Assembly (NCBI RefSeq): GCF_007829035.1
Contig: NZ_VIVQ01000001.1
Span: 2,232,001-2,296,000, forward strand
DNA length: 64,000 bases
Reading direction: 5' to 3'
DNA from: Rudaeicoccus suwonensis
GTDB lineage: Bacteria > Actinomycetota > Actinomycetes > Actinomycetales > Dermatophilaceae
Positions 9,270 to 16,794 of the stretch are shown here, one piece after another; within the stretch, counting starts at the first letter, position 1, and every line of letters begins with the position of its first letter. Made by a program: the position numbers and the translations under genes. Below the pieces are notes generated by a model. It ran no database searches. It saw only the letters and a program-made list of their open reading frames with translations, and had not been told where the DNA came from.

Positions 9270-11563
9270 TGATCCGGGCGCGCATCACCGAGGGGTTGCT
9301 GTGCGTGCTCGCGGTCATGGTCGCCAGCTGGCCGCTGACGACCTTGCTGCGGGGCGTGTGGGTCGGCCCGGTCTTCGGCTGTGTGCTCGTGGTCTGCGTC
9401 GCCGGGGTCCTGTTGCGGATCGCGCGTCTGCCCGGGGGCGTCGTGATCGCTGGGCAGGTCGTGGCGCTGGCCGTCGTCGTCTCCTTCGCCAATCTGCACG
9501 CGCACCTTGACGCGACTTTCGGCGCCTCGGCCGTGGACCTGTTGCGCCAGGCCAATGACACCATTCGCGACTCGCCGGCGCCCGCGCCCGTGACACCTGG
9601 CCTGTTGGCCGCGATGGAGCTTCTGCTCGGACTGCTGGCCGTGGCCACCGACTACCTGTTCGCGACCAGCCGGCAGGCGGGGCTGGCGGGCGTGCCCTTG
9701 TTCGCCGTCTTCCTGTTGTCGACCTCCAACAACGGCACTGCCCTCAACCCGATCTACTTCTGTTCGCTCGCGGCGGTGTGGCTGGCGATGATCGCGCAGA
9801 ACGGCAGCACCGTGCTGAAGAGGTGGTCCTCGACACGCGCGACGTCGACCCGCCCGTCCCTGCTGGACGACCAGTACGGCGTCGCCGGATTTGCCTCCGT
9901 CGCGCGAACACTCGGCATCGCGACCGTCCTCGCCGCGGTGATCGTGCCGGCCTTCCTGCCACACACCGCTCCCCGGTTTTTCGCCAAGGGATTGGCCGAA
10001 GGCGGCTCGGGGGGTGCCGGTCAGGTCAGTCTGAGCAGCACGCTGAATGTGGCTGCAGACCTGTCGAGCCGCAGTCAGTCGGTGGTGCTCACCTTCCACA
10101 CGTCCGATCCTGATCCGCCGCCCCTGCAAGTGACGGCCGGAGGCACCTACACCAACGGCGAGTGGACCGGCTTCCCGACCGCAACCGACCTGACACCAGG
10201 GCGCAACAACACGGCCCTGCCCTCCCCCAGCGGGCGCAACACGACACTGCCGAGTTCGCGCTACACGATGCAGATCACCGACAACACCGTCAACGCACCG
10301 CAGCTGGCGGTGCCGTATCCCGCGGTGTCGGCCGACCTGAACTCGACCAAGTGGGGATTCTCCCTCGACACCTCGCAGCTGTATGTCGACCGTGCGCCTG
10401 CGTCATACAGCGTGACGTACTCCGTGCTGGCCGCCTCGGACCGGCCGATGCTCGGTGGTGCCGATCCGAACACCTTCCGCTCGGATCTGGTGGTCGACCC
10501 GGCATCAGCCGCGCGGGTGGACTCGCTGGACAATCAGGTCGCGATCGGCGACACACCGTTCGACAAGGCGGTCGCCATCCAGGACTATCTGCGCAGTTCG
10601 TTGTTCACCTATTCGCTCACGCTCGCGCCGACGCGGAGTGTGAACGGCAAGAAGCTGGACCCGATCTCGAACTTCCTGGTCACCAAGAAGGGCTACTGCG
10701 TGCAGTTCGCCACTGCCATGGTGATGATGGCGCGAGCCGAGGGGATCCCGGCACGTTTGGCGCTGGGGTTCCTGCCGGGCAGCGTCAACGCGAGCGGCAA
10801 CTACACCATCCTGGAATCCAGTGCGCACGCCTGGCCGCAACTGTGGCTGCCGGGTATGGGCTGGACGCGGTTCGAGCCGACGCCCGGATATCGCAGCGGC
10901 GACGCCCCGGCATACACCCAACCGACCGCACCCACCACCGGACGGAACCGCGAACCCACACCGACAGCGTCCAGTCGGCCCCGGCCGTCCGTGAGCACGA
11001 CGCCACACCACGCCGTGCCGGCGCCGACGCAACAGCCCGCCGGCCCCACGAAGGCCACGTCACTGGCCGGTCTGGCCACGTCCGCGTGGATCGCGGCGGT
11101 CGTACTCGTCGCCCTTCTTGGCGGCCTCGTGCTGCCGACACTCGCCCGTCGTCGGCGGGTCGCCATCGCCCGGGCCACCGATCACGACGGCGGACCGGTC
11201 GAGGGAGAGTGGCGGGTCATGCAGGCCCGCCTGACCGACCTGGGTATCCCTGCACCGGGCGAGCGGTCGCCGCGCGCCGCGGAACGGTACTACCGGAAGA
11301 AGACCGTGCTCGACGACGACGGCCGGGCGGCGCTGCATCGTGCCGTCCAGGTCCTCGAGATGACCCGGTATGCCGCAACGCCAGACCCGGCGGGGTCGAT
11401 CAGACCCGACACCGACCTCGTCGTCGCGGGAGTACGACACTCGCAGTCGCGAACGGCTCGACTGACGGCCGCACTGTTCCCGCGGTCGGGGCGTGAGGTC
11501 ATAGCTCAGGCATGGCACACGGCGGTGTCCTGGCGACCGTTGCCTCGGCGTCAGCGCAGCTGA
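9269..11563 (+). CDS. Transglutaminase-like membrane protein (DUF3488/transglutaminase core)
   Basis: A 764-residue membrane protein: several N-terminal transmembrane helices (to about 230), an extracytoplasmic transglutaminase-fold domain, a Pro/Thr-rich linker and a final membrane helix at about 600-625 with a cytoplasmic tail. The thiol-protease-like motif is GYC477VQFATAMVMMAR with H520 in SSAHAW; the third catalytic position is E536 (FEPTPG) where Asp is more common. Start ATG overlaps the DUF58 stop (TGATG); a GTG one codon earlier is possible. Substrate unknown. Confidence 0.88.
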   Translation: MIRARITEGLLCVLAVMVASWPLTTLLRGVWVGPVFGCVLVVCVAGVLLRIARLPGGVVIAGQVVALAVVVSFANLHAHLDATFGASAVDLLRQANDTIRDSPAPAPVTPGLLAAMELLLGLLAVATDYLFATSRQAGLAGVPLFAVFLLSTSNNGTALNPIYFCSLAAVWLAMIAQNGSTVLKRWSSTRATSTRPSLLDDQYGVAGFASVARTLGIATVLAAVIVPAFLPHTAPRFFAKGLAEGGSGGAGQVSLSSTLNVAADLSSRSQSVVLTFHTSDPDPPPLQVTAGGTYTNGEWTGFPTATDLTPGRNNTALPSPSGRNTTLPSSRYTMQITDNTVNAPQLAVPYPAVSADLNSTKWGFSLDTSQLYVDRAPASYSVTYSVLAASDRPMLGGADPNTFRSDLVVDPASAARVDSLDNQVAIGDTPFDKAVAIQDYLRSSLFTYSLTLAPTRSVNGKKLDPISNFLVTKKGYCVQFATAMVMMARAEGIPARLALGFLPGSVNASGNYTILESSAHAWPQLWLPGMGWTRFEPTPGYRSGDAPAYTQPTAPTTGRNREPTPTASSRPRPSVSTTPHHAVPAPTQQPAGPTKATSLAGLATSAWIAAVVLVALLGGLVLPTLARRRRVAIARATDHDGGPVEGEWRVMQARLTDLGIPAPGERSPRAAERYYRKKTVLDDDGRAALHRAVQVLEMTRYAATPDPAGSIRPDTDLVVAGVRHSQSRTARLTAALFPRSGREVIAQAWHTAVSWRPLPRRQRS

Positions 11564-11609
11564 GACAGCAGACGCCCCGCGGCACGTATGCCGGGGGCGT
11601 CTGCTGTCT
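11563..11609. terminator. Long hairpin after the transglutaminase gene
   Basis: Perfect 16-bp arms (AGACAGCAGACGCCCC and its complement) at 11563-11578 and 11594-11609 around a 15-nt loop, starting on the last base of the stop codon. No T-run follows, as is common in actinobacteria. Before the element inserted, this would have sat just beyond sigA on the opposite strand and probably served both convergent genes. Confidence 0.75.
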
Positions 11610-11640
11610 GGGCGCTTGCCGAAGGCCGCGCCGCTCGATG

Positions 11641-11660
11641 TCAGTCCAGATAGTCGCGCA
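11641..11660. repeat. attL-like core, left direct repeat
   Basis: TCAGTCCAGATAGTCGCGCA, identical to 19804-19823. The flanking bases differ on both sides (G before and C after here; C and A at the other copy), so the identity is exactly 20 bp. Within the element side, CTAGG / CCTAG arms (11661-11675) lie directly against it. Confidence 0.9.
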
Positions 11661-11741
11661 CTAGGAACGCCCTAGCGCTGTGCGGACTTCCCGCTGTTGG
11701 CGGGGACTCTCGCACTCATTCGGAGCGCTGTAGTGCGAAAT

Positions 11742-11787
11742 ATCCTCGACTAGAGGATGACCCCCGCAACGCGCGAACGTTCGGGGG
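11742..11787. promoter_or_regulatory. Dyad and hairpin ahead of the element's first gene
   Basis: ATCCTC / GAGGAT (11742-11758) is followed by a CCCCCG...CGGGGG hairpin (11761-11787) whose stem continues with AACG/CGTT. They lie between the left att site and the ribosome site of the 11815 gene, where an operator or attenuator for the plus-strand module would be expected. Function is inferred. Confidence 0.4.
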
Positions 11788-11814
11788 TCTGACGACAGAC
11801 ATGGAGGTCTGGTC

Positions 11815-12042
11815 GTGGGTTCGATCTTATCCGTGTGGTGCTCGATCGCCACTCATCTTCAAGGGGTGGCTGTGGTCGCGCTGCTGCTGGCCCTGGTCGC
11901 TGGCGTGCTCCGACTGCACTGGCTCAGCTGTGCAACGTTGCACACCTCGCAGGCTGTAAAGGGCTTTACACCTGATTCGACTGGCTCGACGCCGATGGAG
12001 TCAGCACTACTGACGCCAGGCGGTGACCGTGATGCTGCCTGA
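11815..12042 (+). CDS. Small membrane protein, unknown
   Basis: A 75-residue product starting with GTG; a strong ribosome site GGAGGT (11803-11808) is 6 nt upstream, the main reason to accept it. Residues about 14-37 form one hydrophobic helix (VAVVALLLALVAGVLRL). Its end overlaps the next gene. First gene of the plus-strand module of the element. I do not recognise a family. Confidence 0.55.
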   Translation: MGSILSVWCSIATHLQGVAVVALLLALVAGVLRLHWLSCATLHTSQAVKGFTPDSTGSTPMESALLTPGGDRDAA

Positions 12043-12499
12043 GTCGAATAGCTCCGAGCGGGTCTGGCGTGGTTCCTGCACCACGTGCGGATGGTTCGTC
12101 GACGGCACATGGAAGACCGCAGGTGACGCCACGCAGGCGCACAGCGACGTGTGCGAGGACGCGGCAACGGAGATGAGGGAAGCGCCGTCGCAGGCCCTGC
12201 CAGCGCCCGCGGTCGAGGACTCTGCACCGGCCGTGCCGTGTCCGACGTGGTGTGAGCAGATCCACGTCAACAAGGAGCATTTCCGGTTCCTCGACGAGAC
12301 GCGCACGCTCGACGACGACCTGCTGAATCCGTGGATTCGCGTCCCGTTCGACGGCAGCGAGGCCCCGCACCTGGTGCTGAACATGTACGGCGAGCACGTC
12401 GATCACGACGTCACGCTGACGTTGCCGCAACTGCGGCACTTCATCTCGACGTTGACCAACGCCGCGGACATGCTCGAAAGGACCAACGACGATGCCTGA
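12032..12499 (+). CDS. CPxWC-motif protein (DUF6907-like)
   Basis: About 155 residues. An N-terminal cysteine/histidine segment (GSCTTCGWFVDG...AHSDVC) may bind zinc; the middle holds CPTWCEQIH, followed by a beta-rich region and a C-terminal helix (LTLPQLRHFISTLTNAADML). The CPxWC element followed by a domain of this shape resembles DUF6907, common in actinobacterial genomes and mobile elements; the match is by eye. ATG 12032 is preferred to GTG 12023 on ribosome-site spacing. It overlaps both neighbours, so it is part of an operon. Confidence 0.65.
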   Translation: MLPESNSSERVWRGSCTTCGWFVDGTWKTAGDATQAHSDVCEDAATEMREAPSQALPAPAVEDSAPAVPCPTWCEQIHVNKEHFRFLDETRTLDDDLLNPWIRVPFDGSEAPHLVLNMYGEHVDHDVTLTLPQLRHFISTLTNAADMLERTNDDA

Positions 12500-12833
12500 C
12501 CAGCCCTGCCCTGAGTGGTGCGCGGACCGTACGTGCGGAGGTGAGCACGGCAGCGATTTATCGAGTGTGGCTGCCACCGGTGGATCCGAGCTACAGCGTG
12601 CCGTCGAGGAAAAATGGAACCTCGCGCGTGTCCCGATGGTGTCGGTCCGCACGGTGTTCAGCCAGCACCCGGCAGGCCCCGACGACGCGCCCTCTGTGGC
12701 GTTGTTCATCTGCGACAGCACCGGTGAATGCGAGGTGTTGCTACGCGCGCACGAGGCACGTGCACTGATCGACGCGATCGGCGTGCAACTACAGCGCATC
12801 TCCTCGATCACTTTGTCGACACCGACAAATTGA
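12492..12833 (+). CDS. Second CPxWC-motif protein (DUF6907-like)
   Basis: A 113-residue protein that starts MPDQPCPEWCADRTCGGEH and, like its neighbour, continues with a beta-rich stretch and a C-terminal helix (LLRAHEARALIDAIGVQL). The ATG lies inside the end of the previous gene (8-nt overlap) with AAAGGA 9 nt upstream. The two genes look like paralogues with the Cys motif retained. Function unknown. Confidence 0.65.
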   Translation: MPDQPCPEWCADRTCGGEHGSDLSSVAATGGSELQRAVEEKWNLARVPMVSVRTVFSQHPAGPDDAPSVALFICDSTGECEVLLRAHEARALIDAIGVQLQRISSITLSTPTN

Positions 12834-12842
12834 CCCATGCCA

Positions 12843-13170
12843 GGGGTACCCGCTTAGTGGGTACCCCGCAGGTGTCGCACGTGCGACACCTGCGCCTAAG
12901 GGTCGGATTTCAAATCGGAGCACCGAGGAGGTGTCACCTCCTCGGTGCTGACAAGGTCCGAATCTGACTTTGTCACTCGCTGTCCAGCCTCGGACCTTCC
13001 CAGGTCGGATTTCGGATCGGACCTCAGGTCGCGTTTCAAACGCGACATGAGCCAGAGGGTCGGATTTCGGATCCGACCCTTCACTAGGGGTCACGTCTCA
13101 AACGCGACCCTTCGCAACCACGGTGCTCAGCACCGCAACTCACAAAGGGTGGGCACGAGACGCACACCCT
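12843..13170. repeat. Nest of palindromes in a non-coding segment
   Basis: Consecutive inverted repeats follow the plus-strand genes: GGGGTACCC/GGGTACCCC (12843-12867), a perfect 28-bp palindrome (12867-12894), a perfect 31-bp one with a single central base (12919-12949), imperfect units of the form GGTCGGATTTC... near 12902-12920 and 13002-13024, a perfect 19-bp unit GTCGCGTTTCAAACGCGAC (about 13028-13046), GGGTCGGAT/ATCCGACCC (about 13058-13080), a related imperfect unit (about 13088-13110), CGGTGCT/AGCACCG (13121-13135) and AGGGTG/CACCCT (13146-13170). Several share a consensus. Candidate replication origin, operator array or structured RNA; unproven. Confidence 0.75.
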
Positions 13171-13494
13171 CGCAGCGCCGATAGGTCACCAGCTGCGACA
13201 CCAACACGGACGGCCCCGGTCATAGGACCCAGCCCGCCGAACCGGCGACGGGCGCTCACCCTTCAGCAGTGCACGGCCGCGGGTGAGTAGACGATCTAGC
13301 TCGCTGTCACAACGACAGCGAGCCATTGGTCGTGCGTGGGCGCGAAAAACGTGGTCCGGCATTTGGGAGGGTTCGCCACCACTATGCCCACCGTGAGGTG
13401 GTCCGAGCCTTTGACGTTGCCGCCCGCGCAAGGGTCTAAGGACTGTTGAGACCCCAGCTGTTGCGATGAGCACAACGGCTGGTTCGGGAATGAT
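13171..13494. other. Non-coding or undecided stretch between divergent small genes
   Basis: No convincing gene. One open frame on the minus strand (13186-13473) is Arg/Gly-rich, lacks a ribosome site and has no recognisable domain. A hairpin with 10-bp arms sits at 13299-13323. Confidence 0.4.
13299..13323. terminator. Stable 10-bp hairpin
   Basis: GCTCGCTGTC and GACAGCGAGC around the loop ACAAC. It lies downstream of the zinc-ribbon gene on the minus strand and after the palindrome nest on the plus strand; it could terminate either. No T-run. Confidence 0.5.
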
Positions 13495-13677
13495 TCAGAT
13501 TCGCCGCGGTTTCGGAAAGTCGGAGGGAATGTCGCATTTCACTTCAACCTTCGGATTCGAACAGTCGTAGCGGATGATCGGCGGAACACCGCTACGGGTT
13601 GGAGTCTCGATCTTGGTGAGCGTGTGCTCTCCGCAGATCGGGCAAGCTCGTCCTTCCGCTGATACCACGTCGGCCAT
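13495..13677 (-). CDS. Small zinc-ribbon-like protein, unknown
   Basis: A 60-residue product from ATG 13677, with GGGAG about 9 nt upstream (an in-frame start at 13719 is possible). It contains CPICGEHT and, after about 20 residues, C..., consistent with a small zinc ribbon, and ends in a basic PKPRRI. Such proteins are frequent in phages and satellites; partner and role unknown. Divergent from the DUF4236-like gene. Confidence 0.6.
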   Translation of the reverse strand: MADVVSAEGRACPICGEHTLTKIETPTRSGVPPIIRYDCSNPKVEVKCDIPSDFPKPRRI

Positions 13678-13736
13678 TTCAAAGTCTCCCGTGTCTCGTG
13701 CTGTAGGTGTCACCGGCAAGGCCCATCATGTGCCTC

Positions 13737-13904
13737 ATGGGCTTCTTCTTCCAGCGTCGACGTCGAGTCGCTCGCAACACGCACCTGAACGAATCCAAGT
13801 CCGGCGTCAGCGTCTCTCGCAGCGCCGGCAGAGTCACGGTTAACTCGCGAGGACGAGTCACAGTCAACCTCGGCCGCGGGATCAAGTGGCGAGGCAAGCT
13901 GTGA
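13737..13904 (+). CDS. DUF4236-like small protein
   Basis: A 55-residue protein beginning MGFFFQRRRRVARNTHLNES and continuing KSGVSVSRSAGRVTVNSRGR. The pattern M-G-aromatic-basic, then L-N-x-S-K-x-G, then short repetitive beta strands matches DUF4236, a family of unknown function often on mobile elements. ATG 13737 is selected over an upstream GTG (13707) because it gives the family N-terminus. Its stop overlaps the next GTG start as GTGA. Confidence 0.6.
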   Translation: MGFFFQRRRRVARNTHLNESKSGVSVSRSAGRVTVNSRGRVTVNLGRGIKWRGKL

Positions 13905-14362
13905 ACGTCGCCGCGATCATCGCCGCAGTCGTCGCTGTCATCGCAGCGTTTGGCAGCGCGGGCGCCGCACTGCTCTCGTACCGGTCACAGAACGATGCAC
14001 GTAGATCGGCGGAGAAGGTCAACTCGATCAATCACCAGATAGCGGCACTAGATCGTCGGATCGAAGGATTTCGTAACGACTACCGCGACTATGCACACTC
14101 GCTGGCGATCACGAAATTCTCCGATATGGGGAAAGTCATCAGCAGCTGCGAAGTTCTGCGGGCGAACGCTCTGGCAACTACTCACATGTCTGCGGCGCTT
14201 GGCACTCTCACGATCGCTGTGACCGATTTCAGCAAACGCCGCAATCCTGATGAGGAACCAGCCTTTGACGGTTACTTGGAGGACATCCGCGAGGAGTATG
14301 TCAAAGCCATGACCCGGGCCGAAGCGCGGCGTGAGGAATTGACTCGACAAGTCAGTGCCTAG
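13901..14362 (+). CDS. Membrane-anchored coiled-coil protein, unknown
   Basis: About 153 residues. Residues about 3-27 are a single membrane helix (VAAIIAAVVAVIAAFGSAGAALL), followed by a helical, charged region (AEKVNSINHQIAALDRRIEGF) and a C-terminal helix rich in Glu/Arg. GTG 13901 is chosen because it overlaps the upstream stop (GTGA) and has GAGG 6 nt before it; GTG 13886 is also open. The topology suggests a cytoplasmic helical domain held at the membrane. Entry-exclusion or lysis-related roles are possible but unsupported. Confidence 0.6.
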   Translation: MNVAAIIAAVVAVIAAFGSAGAALLSYRSQNDARRSAEKVNSINHQIAALDRRIEGFRNDYRDYAHSLAITKFSDMGKVISSCEVLRANALATTHMSAALGTLTIAVTDFSKRRNPDEEPAFDGYLEDIREEYVKAMTRAEARREELTRQVSA

Positions 14363-14478
14363 GGGGTGGTGGGAAATCTCTAGAGCTGACCTACCAATCG
14401 ACCTCCGGCAGAAGACGAAGTCCCTCCCCCGAGGCGTAGGGGGGTCGCGCACGCGCGCGTGATTATACGTCAAAATGG

Positions 14479-14515
14479 AACACCCTCCCGGCTTTCCACG
14501 GTCCGGGAGGGTGTT
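14479..14515. terminator. Strong bidirectional terminator
   Basis: AACACCCTCCCGG (14479-14491) and its complement (14503-14515) with an 11-nt loop, followed by TCGTTTG on the plus strand. It separates the convergent membrane-protein gene (plus) and capsid operon (minus). A GC-alternating tract (about 14446-14461) lies beside it. Confidence 0.8.
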
Positions 14516-14572
14516 TCGTTTGCGGTGACGACCTCGCAATGAGATTCGAAGGAATCCGATTACGAGTATATC

Positions 14573-15802
14573 TCAGGTCAGGCCAGTGATCGCGACCATC
14601 GCGGCAGGTCGCTGCACAGTCACGGTGAATCTTTCCTCGCACCGGAACGTGTGCTGGTTGAATTCGAACCCGTGCTGACCGTAGTCGGTTTCCACGGTAA
14701 TTCCCTGCCGGATGTAGGCCATTGCTGCGGCCTGACCGTTGAACATCAGGGCTTCACCGACCGGCATCGTGGTGGTGGCGAGCACCTGGATGCCCCACAG
14801 CGAATTGAGCGTGTTCAGTGCCGGGTCGGCGTTCAGCAAATACCGGCCCATGGAGTCCTTTTCCCGGCGCGTGCTGCTCCAGGTGTTGGGGTGGACCACG
14901 ATCGCGGTCGGCTCGGTGTATGCCGGCCCGGTGCGCAGGTCGGCTATCGCCTGCTCGATCGTGTCAATGTTCGTCTCGTCGGTCGCGGCCGCCCGCGTCA
15001 GGATCCCCGGCGTGGTCAGCAGACCGGTCAGGTCAGCGTTCTCGCCGTCGCCGTTGAGGACCTGGGAGTTCTCCGCGTCGATCACCATCCGCGACAGCTC
15101 CAGGCCGACGTACTGCGAGAACTGCTCGAAATCGAGGATGTCCTCATCGTTCAAGGTGGCGGTCACGGCCAGCTTGGTCATCGTCGCGGTGTTGCGGGTG
15201 ACATTCAGCGCCACAGACGGCTTCACCGTGCCGGGAGCCACCACACCAGCGGTGCCGGTGGTGGACTGGTGCGTCAGATACTCGATGACAGCGGCGTCCG
15301 TCGCGGTCGCCGGGATCAGATCCAGCACACGCGTCGGCTCGTGCAGCATCGGCACCAGGCCGGTGTACTGCGGCGGCAGCATCCCACCCACACCGGGAGC
15401 AGACGGGGTCGGGGCCACACCATCCTTGGTCGTGACCGACCCATCGAAGCCGACACCCTTACCGGTGATCCGGAACCGGGTGTGATGCACCATCGCGTCA
15501 TGCAGTGCCCGCAGCTGCGTCTCATCGAACGCCAGCGGCGACACCGAGGAGATGCCCTTCACACCCGCGGTCGTACCGAACGACGGCCCCGTGGTCTGCT
15601 CGAGGCTGCTGAACATGCTGCCGGCCAACTTGCTGGCCGACTTGTACTGCTCGATCGCGTCCTTGGCCTTGGTCATGCTGACCTCAAGCTCGTCGAACTT
15701 GGCCTTCTTCTGAGCTTTCGTAAGCTGAGGGTTGTCCATGACGGACTTCACTTCACTGCCGATCCGGCGCAGTGTCGCCTGCGCCTCCACAATGCTTGGC
15801 AT
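14573..15802 (-). CDS. HK97-fold phage major capsid protein
   Basis: A 409-residue protein that would form a capsid shell. Residues 1-70 are a charged helical segment (PQLTKAQKKAKFDELEVSMT) like the HK97 delta/scaffold domain. The rest follows the family: PPQYTGLVPMLHEPTRVLDLIP (N-arm), VTRNTATMTKLAVTATLNDEDILDF (E-loop/spine), NGDGENADLTGLLTTPG, IVVHPNTWSSTRREKD and a C-terminal VTVQRPAAMVAI. AAGGA precedes the ATG by about 7 nt. No portal, protease, terminase or tail gene lies beside it, so shell assembly would need a helper or serve another purpose. Last gene of the element's minus-strand operon. Confidence 0.85.
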   Translation of the reverse strand: MPSIVEAQATLRRIGSEVKSVMDNPQLTKAQKKAKFDELEVSMTKAKDAIEQYKSASKLAGSMFSSLEQTTGPSFGTTAGVKGISSVSPLAFDETQLRALHDAMVHHTRFRITGKGVGFDGSVTTKDGVAPTPSAPGVGGMLPPQYTGLVPMLHEPTRVLDLIPATATDAAVIEYLTHQSTTGTAGVVAPGTVKPSVALNVTRNTATMTKLAVTATLNDEDILDFEQFSQYVGLELSRMVIDAENSQVLNGDGENADLTGLLTTPGILTRAAATDETNIDTIEQAIADLRTGPAYTEPTAIVVHPNTWSSTRREKDSMGRYLLNADPALNTLNSLWGIQVLATTTMPVGEALMFNGQAAAMAYIRQGITVETDYGQHGFEFNQHTFRCEERFTVTVQRPAAMVAITGLT

Positions 15803-15835
15803 GGGATTCCTTCTTTCAATGAACGGTTACCACCA

Positions 15836-15854
15836 GACCCGGTCCATCCGGGTC
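15836..15854 (-). promoter_or_regulatory. Hairpin in the capsid gene leader
   Basis: GACCCGG / CCGGGTC with a 5-nt loop, 34 bp before the capsid ATG, in a 142-bp gap that is the only sizeable break in the minus-strand gene chain below 17.9 kb. It could attenuate or protect the capsid message. Confidence 0.35.
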
Positions 15855-15944
15855 GGCAAAGTCAGGGATTTCCTCTGCGAGGGTCGTAGTACACCGAGCG
15901 AATATTCATTTATCGCGTCAGGTGTACCGCTGTCTGTAATTCTA

Positions 15945-16205
15945 TCAATAGTCGGGTGAAACGATCGCGGCCACGCGAACAACACTCGCCATTCTCCGCA
16001 GCGTTTCCCACCGTGCCCGACTATCTGAATCGATCACGTCCTCGGCGGCGTCAGCGAACGCCAGCAACGCTTTCCCGAGCACGGTGATGTGCCGGTCCCG
16101 TTCCCGTGCCCGCATCCGATCAACCACCGCTCGAATCGCCGGCCCGTTCTGGTCGTGCCGTAACAAATCCGCGATCAACTCCGCATCAGCCATTGCCGGA
16201 TTCAT
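15945..16205 (-). CDS. Small helical protein, unknown
   Basis: An 86-residue product (MNPAMADAELIADLLRHDQNG...), almost entirely helical, with DRMRARERDRHITVLGKALLAFADAAEDVID in the middle. The ATG overlaps the stop of an upstream short frame as ATGA. Located directly before the capsid gene, where satellites and phages often encode capsid accessory proteins, but no similarity is evident. Confidence 0.55.
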   Translation of the reverse strand: MNPAMADAELIADLLRHDQNGPAIRAVVDRMRARERDRHITVLGKALLAFADAAEDVIDSDSRARWETLRRMASVVRVAAIVSPDY

Positions 16206-16411
16206 CGGGCACCACCCTGGGCGCAGATCAAGACCCCAACGGACAGCCCGACGGGCAGACGCGTACTTGAGCGCATAGAGATAGATAGAGAGGGGCGAAC
16301 CCGCGACCTGCGCAAACGCGCCAAACGTCCGTACTGAGTACTCACACCCGTCCGTACTGAGTACGGACGTTTTCTCTCAAACGTCCGTATCTGAACATGA
16401 CGTTTTGCCAT
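16202..16411 (-). CDS. Doubtful 69-residue basic ORF
   Basis: It begins at an ATG overlapping the upstream stop (TAATG) and ends overlapping the next start (ATGA), as a genuine coupled gene would. However, the product is low-quality, Arg-rich (about 20 Arg/Lys in 69) and its first third is made by a DNA palindrome array (16325-16389). It may be an operator region with a chance open frame. Confidence 0.3.
   Translation of the reverse strand: MAKRHVQIRTFERKRPYSVRTGVSTQYGRLARLRRSRVRPSLSISMRSSTRLPVGLSVGVLICAQGGAR
16325..16389. promoter_or_regulatory. Palindromic operator array (CGTCCGTACT half-sites)
   Basis: A perfect 21-bp palindrome at 16349-16369 (CGTCCGTACT, central G, AGTACGGACG) is flanked by ACGTCCGTACTGAGTACT at about 16325-16342 and a single half-site ACGTCCGTA at 16381-16389. 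One-base centres argue for dimeric protein binding, not RNA hairpins. The position upstream of the 86-residue gene and capsid gene suggests transcriptional control of the capsid end of the operon. Confidence 0.6.
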
Positions 16412-16794
16412 TACGCGACCTGCTTCCGGGTCGATTTTGACTCATGCCAGGTGCACACCGCGTTACGAGCCTTCGCCGTCCCCACATCGAATGCCACCGC
16501 GTGCGGAGGGACGATTAAGCACCGTGCGCAGGACTGCTGGGCAAGCCACCCGTTATCGACCGCGACACGGATCGCGTCATACACCGTGCGCCTATCCGGC
16601 ACGATCAATTCGCCCGTGACCGGATCGTGCGTAGCCAGCGCTAACGCAACCAGGCCACGCGGGAACGGCGTGTGCCCATTTGGCTGACAACGCGCATATG
16701 CCAGGCACGCAGCACGTAACCAGCGTGGAGCTGACTCATTGGCTGCGTGGCCTTCCCAGACGCCTCGATAATGCTTGTTGAAGAGGTCAGTCAT
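16411..16794 (-). CDS. Putative winged-helix DNA-binding protein
   Basis: A 127-residue protein. The central part, PFPRGLVALALATHDPVTGELIVPDRRTVYDAIRVAVDNGWLA, reads like a winged helix-turn-helix (recognition helix around RRTVYDAIRVAVDNGW), followed by CARCLIVPPHAV and a second C...WH pair that could hold zinc. Similar small proteins occur in actinobacterial phages and elements. It could be the repressor for the operators at 16325-16389, but that is only proximity. Start overlaps the upstream gene stop (ATGA). Confidence 0.6.
   Translation of the reverse strand: MTDLFNKHYRGVWEGHAANESAPRWLRAACLAYARCQPNGHTPFPRGLVALALATHDPVTGELIVPDRRTVYDAIRVAVDNGWLAQQSCARCLIVPPHAVAFDVGTAKARNAVCTWHESKSTRKQVA

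Noticed and set aside
13186-13473. 95-codon minus-strand frame within the element
   Set aside because: No ribosome site, Arg-rich composition, contains a stable hairpin; more likely non-coding.
14440-14470. GC-alternating tract beside the terminator, considered as a cos/pac site
   Set aside because: No terminase in the element and no known cohesive-end sequence to compare; too speculative to list.
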